From Paenibacillus sp. YPG26 (lineage in GTDB: Bacteria > Bacillota > Bacilli > Paenibacillales > Paenibacillaceae): 64,000 nt of DNA. A program made the translations under genes and the position numbers. The notes beneath the pieces are model-generated. The model made no database searches. It was not told the DNA's origin and saw only the letters and a program-made list of their open reading frames with translations. The stretch lies in contig NZ_CP084530.1 in assembly GCF_023704175.1 (NCBI RefSeq), forward strand, positions 856,501 through 920,500, read 5' to 3'. This document shows, piece by piece, positions 1 to 8,052 of this stretch (positions are counted from its first letter, which is position 1; each line of letters opens with the position of its first letter).

Positions 1-1062
1 AATGAGGCTATCCGCCGCTCGGGCTTCTGGGCCCAGACGATATCAGGATTCATTCCCAAGCTGATGAACAGCCTTAACAATTTGAGCTTTGCCATTGTGG
101 CTGGCATCGGGGGAGTTCTTGCGATTCACGGCGCGGTCACGATCGGGATTATCATTGTCTTCGTGGAGTATGCGAGGCAGTTCACAAGACCTTTGAATGA
201 CCTGGCTAATCAGTGGAATACATTGCTGTCGGCGATGGCTGGAGCGGAGAGAGTATTTGAGGTCATGGACGAGGAAGTGGAGGGCAAGGATGAAGGCGCT
301 TCGGTGAAGCTGAACCATGTGGAAGGCGCGGTCAGCTTCTCCGGGGTCTCATTCTCTTACGAAGAGGGCGGAGATACGCTGGCAGGGATCAGCTTTGATG
401 CGAAGCCGGGTGAGATGATTGCGTTGGTAGGCCCCACTGGAGCAGGCAAGACCACGTTAATCCAGCTGTTGTCGAGGTTTTACGATCCTACAGGAGGGCT
501 GATCACTGTAGATGGACGAGACATTACCACTATTCAGCGGCACAGCTTGAGATCTCATATGGTCTTCGTGCTGCAGGATTCTTTTCTCTTCCAGGGAACG
601 ATTCGTGAGAATATCCGCTTCGGACGGCTGGATGCATCCGATGAAGAGGTGGAGGAAGCCTCCGGACTGGCTAATGCGCATGCCTTCATTATGCGGCTTG
701 ACGGCGGCTATGACAAAGTGCTGAAGACGGGCGGCAGCGGCATTAGTCAGGGACAGAAGCAGCTGCTGGCTATTGCCCGGGCAATGCTTGCTAATCCCTC
801 GATTCTTGTGCTGGATGAAGCTACGAGCAGCATTGATACGATTACCGAGATCAAGATTCAGGAAGGTCTGCAGCGTCTGATGAAGGGGAGAACCAGCTTC
901 GTCATTGCGCACAGGCTGAATACGATCCGGCAGGCGGACAAGATCCTTGTTCTTAAGGATGGAAGACTGCTTGAACAGGGACCGCATGAGGAGCTGCTTG
1001 CCGAAGGTGGATTCTACAGCAGGCTGTACCTGAATCAACTCCAGCATGAGGATTTGCAGTGA
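1..1062 (+). CDS. ABC exporter, fused permease-ATPase (5' end outside window)
   Basis: The frame is open from the first base, so the gene begins outside the window and only the last ~353 residues are present. The first ~75 residues end a membrane domain (hydrophobic run LSFAIVAGIGGVLAIHGAV). A complete ABC ATPase follows: Walker A GPTGAGKTT (nt 430-456), a Q-loop in VLQDSFLFQGT, signature GISQGQ (a variant of LSGGQ) and Walker B ILVLDEATSS. Permease followed by ATPase in one chain is the half-transporter layout of MsbA/LmrA/YfiB-type exporters, which work as homo- or heterodimers. The substrate cannot be read from the sequence. A partner half-transporter could lie upstream of the window. No obvious terminator separates it from the coat gene 85 bp downstream. 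Confidence 0.9.
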   Translation, partial: NEAIRRSGFWAQTISGFIPKLMNSLNNLSFAIVAGIGGVLAIHGAVTIGIIIVFVEYARQFTRPLNDLANQWNTLLSAMAGAERVFEVMDEEVEGKDEGASVKLNHVEGAVSFSGVSFSYEEGGDTLAGISFDAKPGEMIALVGPTGAGKTTLIQLLSRFYDPTGGLITVDGRDITTIQRHSLRSHMVFVLQDSFLFQGTIRENIRFGRLDASDEEVEEASGLANAHAFIMRLDGGYDKVLKTGGSGISQGQKQLLAIARAMLANPSILVLDEATSSIDTITEIKIQEGLQRLMKGRTSFVIAHRLNTIRQADKILVLKDGRLLEQGPHEELLAEGGFYSRLYLNQLQHEDLQ

Positions 1063-1147
1063 GCTGCTGCACCTGAATAATCGATCTGCCTTTTATGGAT
1101 ACTAATTCAGGTTCACTCATTCCATATACACCAAAGGAGAATCTAAG

Positions 1148-1783
1148 ATGCAGCAGCAATTTGGATCAAATCAGCAAAGCCAAGGTCAGAGTATCCCGCA
1201 ATTTAACCGCGGTGGGCATGAACTATTTGAAACACATGAAATTCTCCAGTGCACCATTAATCTGCTCGACAACTATACGATTTACAGATCATATGTGAAG
1301 GATCAGGAGCTTATGGGGATCCTGGATCGTCAAGCGGCCTATATCCGGACTCAGTATAACTTGACGGTAGAGTGCTTCATGTCAGGGCAAAAACCAAGCC
1401 AGGAGACCGAGCCTTACCTGATCCCTCAAATGAAACAGCCGATATATGGATTGCAGCAGCAGGGACAGGCCAAGAAACCGGCAGCCTCACAGGCCGAGAT
1501 CAATGATGCGGTAATCAGCACATTGATGCTGAATATCGTTAAGCCGCATGCTTCAGCCCTGGCAAGATCGGCTACTGAAGTGGTGAATCCTGTAGTTAGA
1601 CGGGTGCTTGCTTCCCAATCCCAGAACTTTGTTGAGATGGCCTATGAGCTGTTCGAATATCAGAATGTCCGCGGTTATTACCAGCTTCCACAGCTCTCCG
1701 GGCAGGAGCTGCATGCGATGATGAATGAGTTCGCACCTACGATTGGCGGTAACCAAGGTATGGGATTCGGTCAGTCTCACTAA
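1148..1783 (+). CDS. Spore coat protein, CotF-like
   Basis: This 211-residue soluble protein has the pattern of the coat F family: a helical segment with HELFETHEILQCTINLLDNY near residue 25, a Gln-rich middle, and a second helical region around 115-190 with NPVVRRVLASQSQNFVEMAY. CotF-family proteins are structural parts of the spore coat, made in the mother cell late in sporulation. The start follows a good ribosome binding site (AAAGGAG about 8 bases upstream). It stands alone between the ABC exporter and a bidirectional hairpin. The exact coat layer and partners cannot be told. Confidence 0.75.
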   Translation: MQQQFGSNQQSQGQSIPQFNRGGHELFETHEILQCTINLLDNYTIYRSYVKDQELMGILDRQAAYIRTQYNLTVECFMSGQKPSQETEPYLIPQMKQPIYGLQQQGQAKKPAASQAEINDAVISTLMLNIVKPHASALARSATEVVNPVVRRVLASQSQNFVEMAYELFEYQNVRGYYQLPQLSGQELHAMMNEFAPTIGGNQGMGFGQSH

Positions 1784-1860
1784 GTTAGCCTGGGCCGATA
1801 AGAGGCTCTCCGGCATGGGGGGCAGCTTGCCGTGTCCGGTGGAGCCACTTTACCGAGGAT

Positions 1861-1910
1861 TACAACAAAGCAGCGGTTCCCCCTAGTGGGAGAGCCGCTG
1901 CTTTGTTGTA
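1861..1910. terminator. Bidirectional hairpin between convergent genes
   Basis: A near-perfect inverted repeat with ~19-bp arms (TACAACAAAGCAGCGG paired with CCGCTGCTTTGTTGTA) lies between the coat gene and the convergent alcohol dehydrogenase. The T tract is poor on both sides, so efficiency is uncertain. Confidence 0.75.
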
Positions 1911-1934
1911 TATAGGTGTTCACTATGCTGCAGG

Positions 1935-3074
1935 TTAGGGCTTCAGAATAACTTTGATGCACTCATCTTCATGCTCATAGAAGGTCTTGTAGGCAGCGCT
2001 GGCCTGATCAAGCGGCACACGGTGCGTAATAATCTCCGTAGGATCGAACTCTCCTGCGGTAATCATATCGAACAATTTGGGCATATAATGAATGACCGGG
2101 GCCTGACCCATCTTGAGTGTGATATTCCGTTCAAAAATATCTCCAAGCGGGAACATGTTGTACAGAGAGCCGTACACTCCAGTAAGCTGCACTGTGCCAA
2201 ATTTGCGGACAGCATGAATACCGATATCCAGGGCGCTCAGCGTGCCGCCTTGTAGCTTGAGCTTCTGACCAATGGCTTCGAGGGCGTTCTTCTTCCCGTC
2301 CATCCCCACACAATCGATCACAATATCGGATCCGCCCTGCGTAATCTCCTTGATATATTGGCCCATCTCATCGAACTCATCAAAGTTGTACACTTCCGAA
2401 TTGTTCATTTGCTTGGCTTTGTTCAGGCGGTAAGGAACATTGTCAATGGCGATGACCCGCTTGGCGCCTTTCATCCAGGCGAACTTCTGGGCCATTAAGC
2501 CAACTGGTCCGCAGCCAAGTACTGTAACGGTATCCCCTGGCTTCACACCGGCATTCTCCACACTCCAATAAGCTGTAGGGAGCACATCGGACAGGAACAG
2601 CAGCGCTTCATCAGGAAGCTGGCAGGATTCAGGAATCACGAAAGGCATGAAGTTGCCGTAGGGCACATGCAGCAGCTCGGCTTGTCCGCCGGGATAATTG
2701 CCGTAACGCTCCGTGAATCCGAAGTAGCCTCCCGTATCGATCTCCTCGTTACGATTGGAGTTATCGCACTGACTCTCCATATCATGCTGACAGTAGAAGC
2801 AGTGCCCGCAGGAAATATTGAACGGGAGAACAACACGGTCCCCTTTCTTCACACGTGTCACCTCAGGCCCCACCTCTTCCACGATGCCCATAGGCTCGTG
2901 GCCAATGACGTAGTCTTTGGCAGCGGGAAGTGCGCCTAGATAAATATGTAGATCCGAACCGCAAATGGCGGTTGAAGTAATCCGTACAATAATGTCATCT
3001 TTCTTCTGCAGCTTGGGATCGTCCACCTGCTTGACTTGAATGTCCTTGGCTCCTTGAAAAGTAACAGCTTTCAT
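1935..3074 (-). CDS. Zinc-dependent alcohol/formaldehyde dehydrogenase family protein
   Basis: This 379-residue medium-chain dehydrogenase has the catalytic-zinc Cys in STAICGSDLHIY, GHEPMGIVEEVG, the structural-zinc pattern C-x2-C-x2-C-x7-C (SCGHCFYCQHDMESQC), and an NAD(P) Rossmann motif VLGCGPVGLMAQKFAWMKG near residues 185-203. The long insertion before the Rossmann fold and the overall length resemble the glutathione-independent formaldehyde dehydrogenase-like branch often annotated as AdhB in Bacillus. The true substrate is unknown. The start has AGGAGG 10 bases upstream. It is monocistronic and divergent from the Gfo/Idh oxidoreductase. Confidence 0.88.
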   Translation of the reverse strand: MKAVTFQGAKDIQVKQVDDPKLQKKDDIIVRITSTAICGSDLHIYLGALPAAKDYVIGHEPMGIVEEVGPEVTRVKKGDRVVLPFNISCGHCFYCQHDMESQCDNSNRNEEIDTGGYFGFTERYGNYPGGQAELLHVPYGNFMPFVIPESCQLPDEALLFLSDVLPTAYWSVENAGVKPGDTVTVLGCGPVGLMAQKFAWMKGAKRVIAIDNVPYRLNKAKQMNNSEVYNFDEFDEMGQYIKEITQGGSDIVIDCVGMDGKKNALEAIGQKLKLQGGTLSALDIGIHAVRKFGTVQLTGVYGSLYNMFPLGDIFERNITLKMGQAPVIHYMPKLFDMITAGEFDPTEIITHRVPLDQASAAYKTFYEHEDECIKVILKP

Positions 3075-3249
3075 ATATGCTCTGACCTCCTAAGTAGTGA
3101 TAGTTGAAATATACCCTATGCCTTCTTTTTTAAACGAACCCATGGTAATTAATTTCCAGACTTATGAACCTTACCTCACAAGGTAGACATCGACATGGCA
3201 GAGTGAGAGAATAATCATATCGATATTCTGAGGGAAGGAATGAGATATA

Positions 3250-4236
3250 GTGGTACGATTCGGTATTGTAGGGACGAACTGGATAACAGAAAGATTTGTA
3301 CAGGCTGCTTTGGAGAATGACCAATTTGTCTTAAAGGCGGTCTATTCACGCACGGAAGAGAAGGGCCGTTCATTTGCGGCTAAATTCAATGATCCGCAAG
3401 TCTATACGGATCTTACGGATATGGTCTCCAGCGAAGAAGTGGATGCGGTATATATCGCGAGTCCCAACTCTTTTCACGCGGAGCAGGCGATTCTCTGCAT
3501 GAATCATGGGAAGCATGTCCTCTGCGAGAAGCCCATGGCATCTAATGCAGCGGAAGTTCAGCAGATGCTTGAGGCTGCGCGGAAGAACGACGTGGTGCTG
3601 ATGGAAGCGCTGAAGTCTACCCTTATGCCTAATTTCAAAGTAATCAAAGATAATCTGTATAAATTAGACCGGGTACGCCGTTATACAGCGAGCTATTGTC
3701 AATACTCCTCCCGGTATGATGCTTTCAAGCAGGGGACTGTACTCAATGCATTTAATCCCGACTATTCCAATGGATCCCTGATGGACCTGGGAATATACTG
3801 CCTCTATCCGATGGTGGCGCTCTTCGGCAAGCCGGATTCCATTCAGGCTGTAGGGGTTATGCTGTCCTCAGGTGTGGACGGAGAGGGCAGTCTGATCATG
3901 AAATATGATGAGATGGAGGGCGTGGTTATGCACTCCAAGATTAGCGATTCTTATCTGCCGACCGAGATTCAGGGGGAGAACGGAACGATGGTGATTGACA
4001 AGATCAATCAGCCTTATTCTGTGAAGATCCACTACCGTGATGGGACGATCGAGGATCTCACCAAGCCCCAAATGCATGAGTCTATGTATTATGAGGCACG
4101 TGAATTTATGGATCTGATCCTAAGCGGTGAGCGTAATAGTGAGATCAACTCCCATGATACTTCGCTCGCTGTGGCGGAGATCATGGAAGAAGCGAGACGC
4201 CAGATTGGACTGAGATATAAGGCGGATCGCTTCTAG
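3250..4236 (+). CDS. Gfo/Idh/MocA family oxidoreductase
   Basis: This 328-residue protein opens directly with the Rossmann motif FGIVGTNWITERF and carries the family motif CEKPMA (residues ~95-100), whose Lys is catalytic. The C-terminal half is the alpha/beta dimerisation domain. Members are NAD(P)-dependent sugar or polyol dehydrogenases; the substrate is not predictable here. The start is GTG, because no in-frame ATG precedes the Rossmann strand; AAGGAATGAG lies upstream. It is the first gene of a rightward series continuing through the TIR protein; the next gene starts 36 bp downstream. Confidence 0.88.
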   Translation: MVRFGIVGTNWITERFVQAALENDQFVLKAVYSRTEEKGRSFAAKFNDPQVYTDLTDMVSSEEVDAVYIASPNSFHAEQAILCMNHGKHVLCEKPMASNAAEVQQMLEAARKNDVVLMEALKSTLMPNFKVIKDNLYKLDRVRRYTASYCQYSSRYDAFKQGTVLNAFNPDYSNGSLMDLGIYCLYPMVALFGKPDSIQAVGVMLSSGVDGEGSLIMKYDEMEGVVMHSKISDSYLPTEIQGENGTMVIDKINQPYSVKIHYRDGTIEDLTKPQMHESMYYEAREFMDLILSGERNSEINSHDTSLAVAEIMEEARRQIGLRYKADRF

Positions 4237-4272
4237 GATAGAATCTGATTATGTATTCAGGGAGGAAGATGG

Positions 4273-4716
4273 GTGAACAGAGGGAACAATTTAGTATTGC
4301 CAATTCTGGGGGCTCTGGCCGCAGCAATCCTGGGTGCGGCGCTATGGGCGGTTGTTGGTATAAGCACCGACCGTGAAGTGGGTTTTGTCGCTTTGGCAAT
4401 AGGAGCGTTAACCGGCTACGCCGTACAGCTGTTAACGAACAAACGCACAACCAGAGTTCATCAAATAATTGCCGTAATTACCAGCATTATTGGTGTCCTG
4501 CTAGGTAAATATCTTTTGTTTGGCTATGCTGTTAATAATGGAATGGATGGCTTGTTCGGGAGCTACACCTTTCAGATGTTCCTGGAACTGAGCGGAGAGA
4601 TCTTTGATGTAATAGACATTCTCTTCCTGGCCCTTGCTGTGGTTCCAGCTTGGCGGATCGCTGCTCCTAAGGCGGCACAGCCTGTTCAGCCTCAGCAGTC
4701 TACACCGGCAGAGTAA
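4273..4716 (+). CDS. Small integral membrane protein, unknown function
   Basis: A 147-residue protein starting with GTG after GGGAGGAAGATGG. Four hydrophobic segments are visible, at about residues 8-28, 35-53, 64-85 and 110-130; the tail is Ala/Pro/Gln-rich (AAPKAAQPVQPQQ) and probably cytoplasmic. I do not recognise a family. It lies 36 bp after the oxidoreductase and 27 bp before ypsA, so co-transcription with both is likely. Confidence 0.7.
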   Translation: MNRGNNLVLPILGALAAAILGAALWAVVGISTDREVGFVALAIGALTGYAVQLLTNKRTTRVHQIIAVITSIIGVLLGKYLLFGYAVNNGMDGLFGSYTFQMFLELSGEIFDVIDILFLALAVVPAWRIAAPKAAQPVQPQQSTPAE

Positions 4717-4743
4717 TAAGTCTGAAGAATGGCGTGAAATGTT

Positions 4744-5340
4744 ATGACTGTCAAAAATCTGCTCGTTACCGGCTACCGTGCCCATGAACTGGGCATCTAC
4801 AACCAGAAGCACGAAGGAATTAAATATATACGCAAAGCGATTACGGGTAAGCTCATTCCCTTAATTGAGGAAGGCCTGGAATGGGTGATAACACCTGGCC
4901 AGTATGGAGTCGATCTATGGGCTGCCGAAGCGGCGATCGAGCTTAAGAAGGAATATCCACATCTGAAATGCTCAATCATCACAGCCTATAAGGATCCGGA
5001 AGAGAAGTGGAAGGAAGATAAGAAAGAGTACTATGAACAGATTACAAGGAAGCTGGATTATTATGCATCCGTGAGCAACCAGCCGTATGATGGAGTATGG
5101 CAGCTTACAGCCCGGGATGATCTGCTGCTCAGGAAGACGGAAGGCATTCTGCTCTTCTATGATGAGGATGCTGGCGAGGCCAGCCCTAAATTTATGAAGA
5201 AGCGTGCGCTGAAGAAGCATGAAGAAGAAGGCTATCTGTACCTTACTATAACCTCCGAAGACATTCAGACCATCGCGGATGAGGAAGTGATGTATGAACG
5301 TCCAGACGACCAGCTGACAGGTCTGCCCGAGGACTGGTAG
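4744..5340 (+). CDS. ypsA: YpsA family protein (DUF1273, SLOG fold)
   Basis: This 198-residue protein matches the YpsA/DUF1273 family: N-terminal LLVTGYRAHELGIY, a Gly-containing nucleotide-binding loop in VITPGQYGVDLWAAEAA, the conserved YKDPEEKWKE, and the acidic loop GILLFYDEDAGEASPKFM. YpsA belongs to the SLOG superfamily, Rossmann-like proteins proposed to bind nucleotide or NAD-derived ligands. In Bacillus subtilis it is linked to cell division and normally neighbours gpsB. Here the DivIVA-like gene is 38 kb away, and ypsA instead sits between a small membrane protein and a TIR protein. The immediate upstream sequence has only a weak ribosome binding site. Confidence 0.88.
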   Translation: MTVKNLLVTGYRAHELGIYNQKHEGIKYIRKAITGKLIPLIEEGLEWVITPGQYGVDLWAAEAAIELKKEYPHLKCSIITAYKDPEEKWKEDKKEYYEQITRKLDYYASVSNQPYDGVWQLTARDDLLLRKTEGILLFYDEDAGEASPKFMKKRALKKHEEEGYLYLTITSEDIQTIADEEVMYERPDDQLTGLPEDW

Positions 5341-5433
5341 ATTCCCGTCCATGTAGGGAACCTGATGAAGCCTTGGACAAGCCCCATATGCTATAATATT
5401 CCAAATGGGAATTATGGTGATGTGGGGGATATC

Positions 5434-6450
5434 ATGAGTAGACCGTCAGTATTTATCGGCTCATCCAAGGAAGCAATTCCGATTGTTAATGCTGTTCAAG
5501 AAGAATTGGAGCATTATGCGCTGGTTACTCCATGGCACAGAGGTGTGTTTCAGCCTGGACGTTATACCATGGAGGATTTGGAAGCCCAGCTTCATGAGAG
5601 CGATTTCGCCGTATTTATTTTTCACCCGGACGATGTCACCACCATAAGAGGAAAGTTATATTATACGGCAAGGGACAATACGATATTTGAGATGGGACTG
5701 TTCTGGAGCCGGCTGGGCCGGGAACGGGTCTTCTTCCTGCTACCGGCCAATATTCCTGTTCAGGAAGCCGATGAGGATAAGCAGATCGACGGGTTCCGTA
5801 CGCCTTCTGATCTTCTGGGCATGACTACGCTGACCTATCAATTTAATCCGAAGAACTGGAACTCTTCGGTTGGGGTAGCCTGCGGGAAGATGGGAGCCCG
5901 ATTCACGGAGCTGGGTCCCAAGAATACAGACCCTGCCGAGCTTCTGCAGCAATCGGTGGAAGAGCGCGAGCGCCTGCTGCGGATTATCGGATTCTTCGAG
6001 GAGCTTAACCACAAAGCCACTATGGAGACCGAGCTGTATAATCGGATATGCCGCGCGCTGCGCCTGTCATTCATTGCGGCCCCGTATACCGTCAGCGGCT
6101 CGGCGCTGTTCAAGGCAGAGGATAGGGTGATCCGTCAGGTAGGCAGTGACGGGATCGGTGAGCTCGGACGTGAATATTCACTCGAAGTGAATCAGGATAA
6201 GAAGGCAGCGCACGAGATTATTCATGTGGTCGATGTGCATCTTAGCGGCAATGTTTCTTTTAGCCAACGTAACCGTAAATCCATTGTGAAGGAATATATC
6301 TTGTGTTATCCTCTAGCTAAGAGGTATGTATTCACTATCCATCTTAAGGGTACTGTTCAGGTGGATGAGGCATTGTTCGAGACGATCTGTTATGTGAACA
6401 AGACGCTGCTTGATTCAATCCATGATTTACTGGGAGGGGAAGCGCCATGA
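5434..6450 (+). CDS. TIR-domain protein (predicted NADase type) with C-terminal sensor-like domain
   Basis: A 338-residue protein in two parts. Residues 1-~135 match the TIR-like domain of predicted nucleotide-binding proteins (PF10137, shared with CBASS STING-TIR and Pycsar TIR effectors): SVFIGSSKEA, a strand FAVFIFHPDD, and RDNTIFEMGLFWSRLGRERVF. Glu86 in the last motif is the equivalent of the catalytic NADase glutamate. Residues ~170-335 form an alpha/beta region ending in a long helix that resembles a GAF-type sensor domain; this is only a guess from the pattern. An upstream in-frame ATG at 5365 exists, but GGGGG precedes the ATG at 5434 and the TIR fold starts right there. It overlaps the next gene by 4 bases. 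Function could be anti-phage abortive infection or stress NAD cleavage; nothing here proves either. Confidence 0.8.
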   Translation: MSRPSVFIGSSKEAIPIVNAVQEELEHYALVTPWHRGVFQPGRYTMEDLEAQLHESDFAVFIFHPDDVTTIRGKLYYTARDNTIFEMGLFWSRLGRERVFFLLPANIPVQEADEDKQIDGFRTPSDLLGMTTLTYQFNPKNWNSSVGVACGKMGARFTELGPKNTDPAELLQQSVEERERLLRIIGFFEELNHKATMETELYNRICRALRLSFIAAPYTVSGSALFKAEDRVIRQVGSDGIGELGREYSLEVNQDKKAAHEIIHVVDVHLSGNVSFSQRNRKSIVKEYILCYPLAKRYVFTIHLKGTVQVDEALFETICYVNKTLLDSIHDLLGGEAP

Positions 6451-6620
6451 AATCCAGACCGAGGATGACTTTCAGAAGATATAGACTGAAGAGTCCGATT
6501 CTGCTGCCGGGTCACTTGAAGATCGTGCTGGCTCCTACCTTGGATGGAGAGGATGAAGAGGCATTCACAGTTCTCTTTGAACGCAAGGCGGAGTATGATA
6601 AGCCGGTATATCGTGTCTAA
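6447..6620 (+). CDS. 57-residue basic protein, translationally coupled to TIR gene
   Basis: An open frame of 57 codons begins in an ATGA overlap with the TIR gene stop, with GGGAGGGG about 6 bases upstream of its ATG. The N-terminal third is strongly basic (MKSRPRMTFRRYRLKSP), followed by LLPGHLKIVLAP and an acidic stretch DGEDEEAF. No family is recognised. Coupling and the following terminator support a real gene in the same transcript. It could be a partner or regulator of the TIR protein; that is inference from position only. Confidence 0.6.
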   Translation: MKSRPRMTFRRYRLKSPILLPGHLKIVLAPTLDGEDEEAFTVLFERKAEYDKPVYRV

Positions 6621-6650
6621 GTTAATATTGGGTTAATGTTGTCCATTTAA

Positions 6651-6706
6651 GATAAGAGGGTTGTCCCCGCACGGAGGCTGCGTGCAGGGGGCAGCCCTTA
6701 TTTGTG
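6651..6706 (+). terminator. Intrinsic terminator after TIR/57-aa unit
   Basis: A long hairpin pairs GATAAGAGGGTTGTCCCC-GCACG with CGTGCAGGGGGCAGCCCTTATT, with few mismatches, followed by TTTGTG. It closes the 3250-6620 series. Confidence 0.75.
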
Positions 6707-6871
6707 TAACGGGTTTTTTAGTGGCCGGCATAAGGCGGTAGGGCGGGTCTGGCAGGTTCCAAGACTTAAGTCCAGTTCAAAGACTGAACCATAGTCAATT
6801 ACCAGGCGGAACCATGACTGATACAATTATTGTAAAATCTGGAGCAATTACAGCTTGTTAGGAGCGTAGGT

Positions 6872-7504
6872 ATGGAGTGGATCAGCAATCTTTTTGAACA
6901 ATATGGATATTTCGTGTTATTCTTCGGGTTACTTGCGGAGTCGTTGGCCATCCCGTTCCCCGGGGAGCTGGCAATGGCAATTTCGGGTCACTTATCTACG
7001 CATGGGAGCTTCAGCCTCCCCTTGATTATTGCGTATTCTTACGGAGGAGCCATAATCGGCACGCTGATTACCTATTATTTGGGATACAAGCTGGGGACCC
7101 CCTTTTTCGTCAAATACGGCAGGTTCCTTCTGCTTAATGAGCAGCGGCTGGCCAAGCTTACGGGATGGTTCGGCAAATATGGGGACAAGCTCATTTTGAT
7201 CAGTTATTTTGTACCGGGGCTGCGGCATTTCACAGGTTATCTGTCGGGTATCTTAAGGGTTAAGCTGAGTACCTTCATCCTGTATAACTGTGCAGGCGGG
7301 ATTCTGTGGGTGCTTGTCTATGTCATGGTCGGTAAGATCTTTGGCCAGAAAATAGAGCTGCTGCTTCATCTCATCTCCCAGTATTCGTCCATCGCCATTG
7401 GGGCGGGAGTGTTCGTGGTGATATCAGGACTCCTGATCAAGAGAAACTTCAAGGTTATCCGTAACTGGTTCGGAGCCCCAGGCAGACAGAAGGAACAAGA
7501 CTAG
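6872..7504 (+). CDS. DedA family membrane protein
   Basis: This 210-residue protein has DedA/VTT-domain features: the N-terminal segment GYFVLFFGLLAESLAIPFPGE with the conserved E and PGE, re-entrant-type hydrophobic stretches, a central KYGDKLILISYFVPGLRHF with the G-x-R motif, and GGILWVLVYVMVGKIFG. DedA proteins are polytopic inner-membrane proteins; related proteins act as undecaprenyl-phosphate or phospholipid flippases and support envelope and proton-motive-force homeostasis. TAGGAG lies ~8 bases upstream of the ATG. It is a single gene flanked by terminators. Confidence 0.9.
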   Translation: MEWISNLFEQYGYFVLFFGLLAESLAIPFPGELAMAISGHLSTHGSFSLPLIIAYSYGGAIIGTLITYYLGYKLGTPFFVKYGRFLLLNEQRLAKLTGWFGKYGDKLILISYFVPGLRHFTGYLSGILRVKLSTFILYNCAGGILWVLVYVMVGKIFGQKIELLLHLISQYSSIAIGAGVFVVISGLLIKRNFKVIRNWFGAPGRQKEQD

Positions 7505-7542
7505 GCGGAGGATAGCGTGGCTGAACCAGGGGAAATGAATGG

Positions 7543-7608
7543 ACAAAAGAAGCCTTCCTTATGAATGGTTGCTCGCACCTCCATATACTAGGAACCGGCT
7601 TCTTTTGT
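7543..7608. terminator. Bidirectional terminator-like inverted repeat
   Basis: Perfect 12-bp arms ACAAAAGAAGCC / GGCTTCTTTTGT with a further inner TTCCT/AGGAA pairing lie between the DedA gene and the convergent sigma-factor operon. TTTTG on the + side supports termination. Confidence 0.6.
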
Positions 7609-7624
7609 TATTGAACGGAACATG

Positions 7625-7876
7625 CTATTTCATCGCGTCCCGATCCAGTGAACTTATGAAATCCGTGAAGCTTGGGATACGACTGAGGTCGTACGACAGA
7701 ATCTTCTCGGTTAACTTCTCGTGTATACTCTGCTCCAGATCTTCTTGATCAGAAGGGGGCGCCATTCTACTATGCTTCTTGATCAAGGGAGAGAACCGGT
7801 GAAGGACTTGATAGAGCGCGTCCCTGTCCCCTTGCTGGGCCTTGGTCACCAGATCAAGCAGTGTGTCATTCTCCAT
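7625..7876 (-). CDS. RsoA-like small sigma co-subunit (HTH domain protein)
   Basis: An 83-residue protein with the short helix-turn-helix/sigma region-2-like pattern LVTKAQQGDRDALYQVLHRFSPLIKKH followed by an acidic SDQEDLEQSIHEKLTEKILSYD. In Bacillus subtilis, RsoA (79 residues) supplies the region-2 part of a two-subunit sigma factor with SigO (YvrI), and yvrJ lies in the same neighbourhood. Here all three are in one operon. AAAGGAG lies 8 bases upstream of the ATG. It is the last gene of the operon, starting 5 bp after yvrJ. Confidence 0.72.
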   Translation of the reverse strand: MENDTLLDLVTKAQQGDRDALYQVLHRFSPLIKKHSRMAPPSDQEDLEQSIHEKLTEKILSYDLSRIPSFTDFISSLDRDAMK

Positions 7877-7881
7877 GCGTG

Positions 7882-8052
7882 CTACTCCTTTGCTCTGTTT
7901 AGGTTGTGGAAATCTGCATCTAATTCTTGGATGGAATGATCCAGCGAACTCAGTTTCTTTTCAAACCGGAAGAACAAATACGCGCTAACCACAATAGGGA
8001 ACCCGACATTGTTAATGGCATGCATCAGGAAACTTAACAGTGCTTCATCCAC
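7882..8052 (-). CDS. yvrJ: YvrJ family protein
   Basis: This 56-residue protein starts with GTG, preceded by AAAGGAGGTGAAG, which lies inside the sigma gene; the GTG overlaps the sigma stop by 8 bases. It has a single N-terminal membrane segment (NNVGFPIVVSAYLFFRFEKKL) and a short helical tail LDHSIQELDADFHNL, exactly the YvrJ pattern. The function of YvrJ is unknown; its linkage to the SigO-RsoA type pair is known from Bacillus. Confidence 0.82.
   Translation of the reverse strand: MDEALLSFLMHAINNVGFPIVVSAYLFFRFEKKLSSLDHSIQELDADFHNLNRAKE

Noticed and set aside
457..1047. A 196-codon open frame antisense to the ABC exporter
   Set aside because: The sense frame has all ABC motifs; the antisense product matches no family and has no start signals.
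5365..5433. Longer N terminus for the TIR protein
   Set aside because: The extension (Pro/Asn/Gly-rich) is not part of the TIR fold, and the internal ATG has the better ribosome binding site directly before the first TIR strand.
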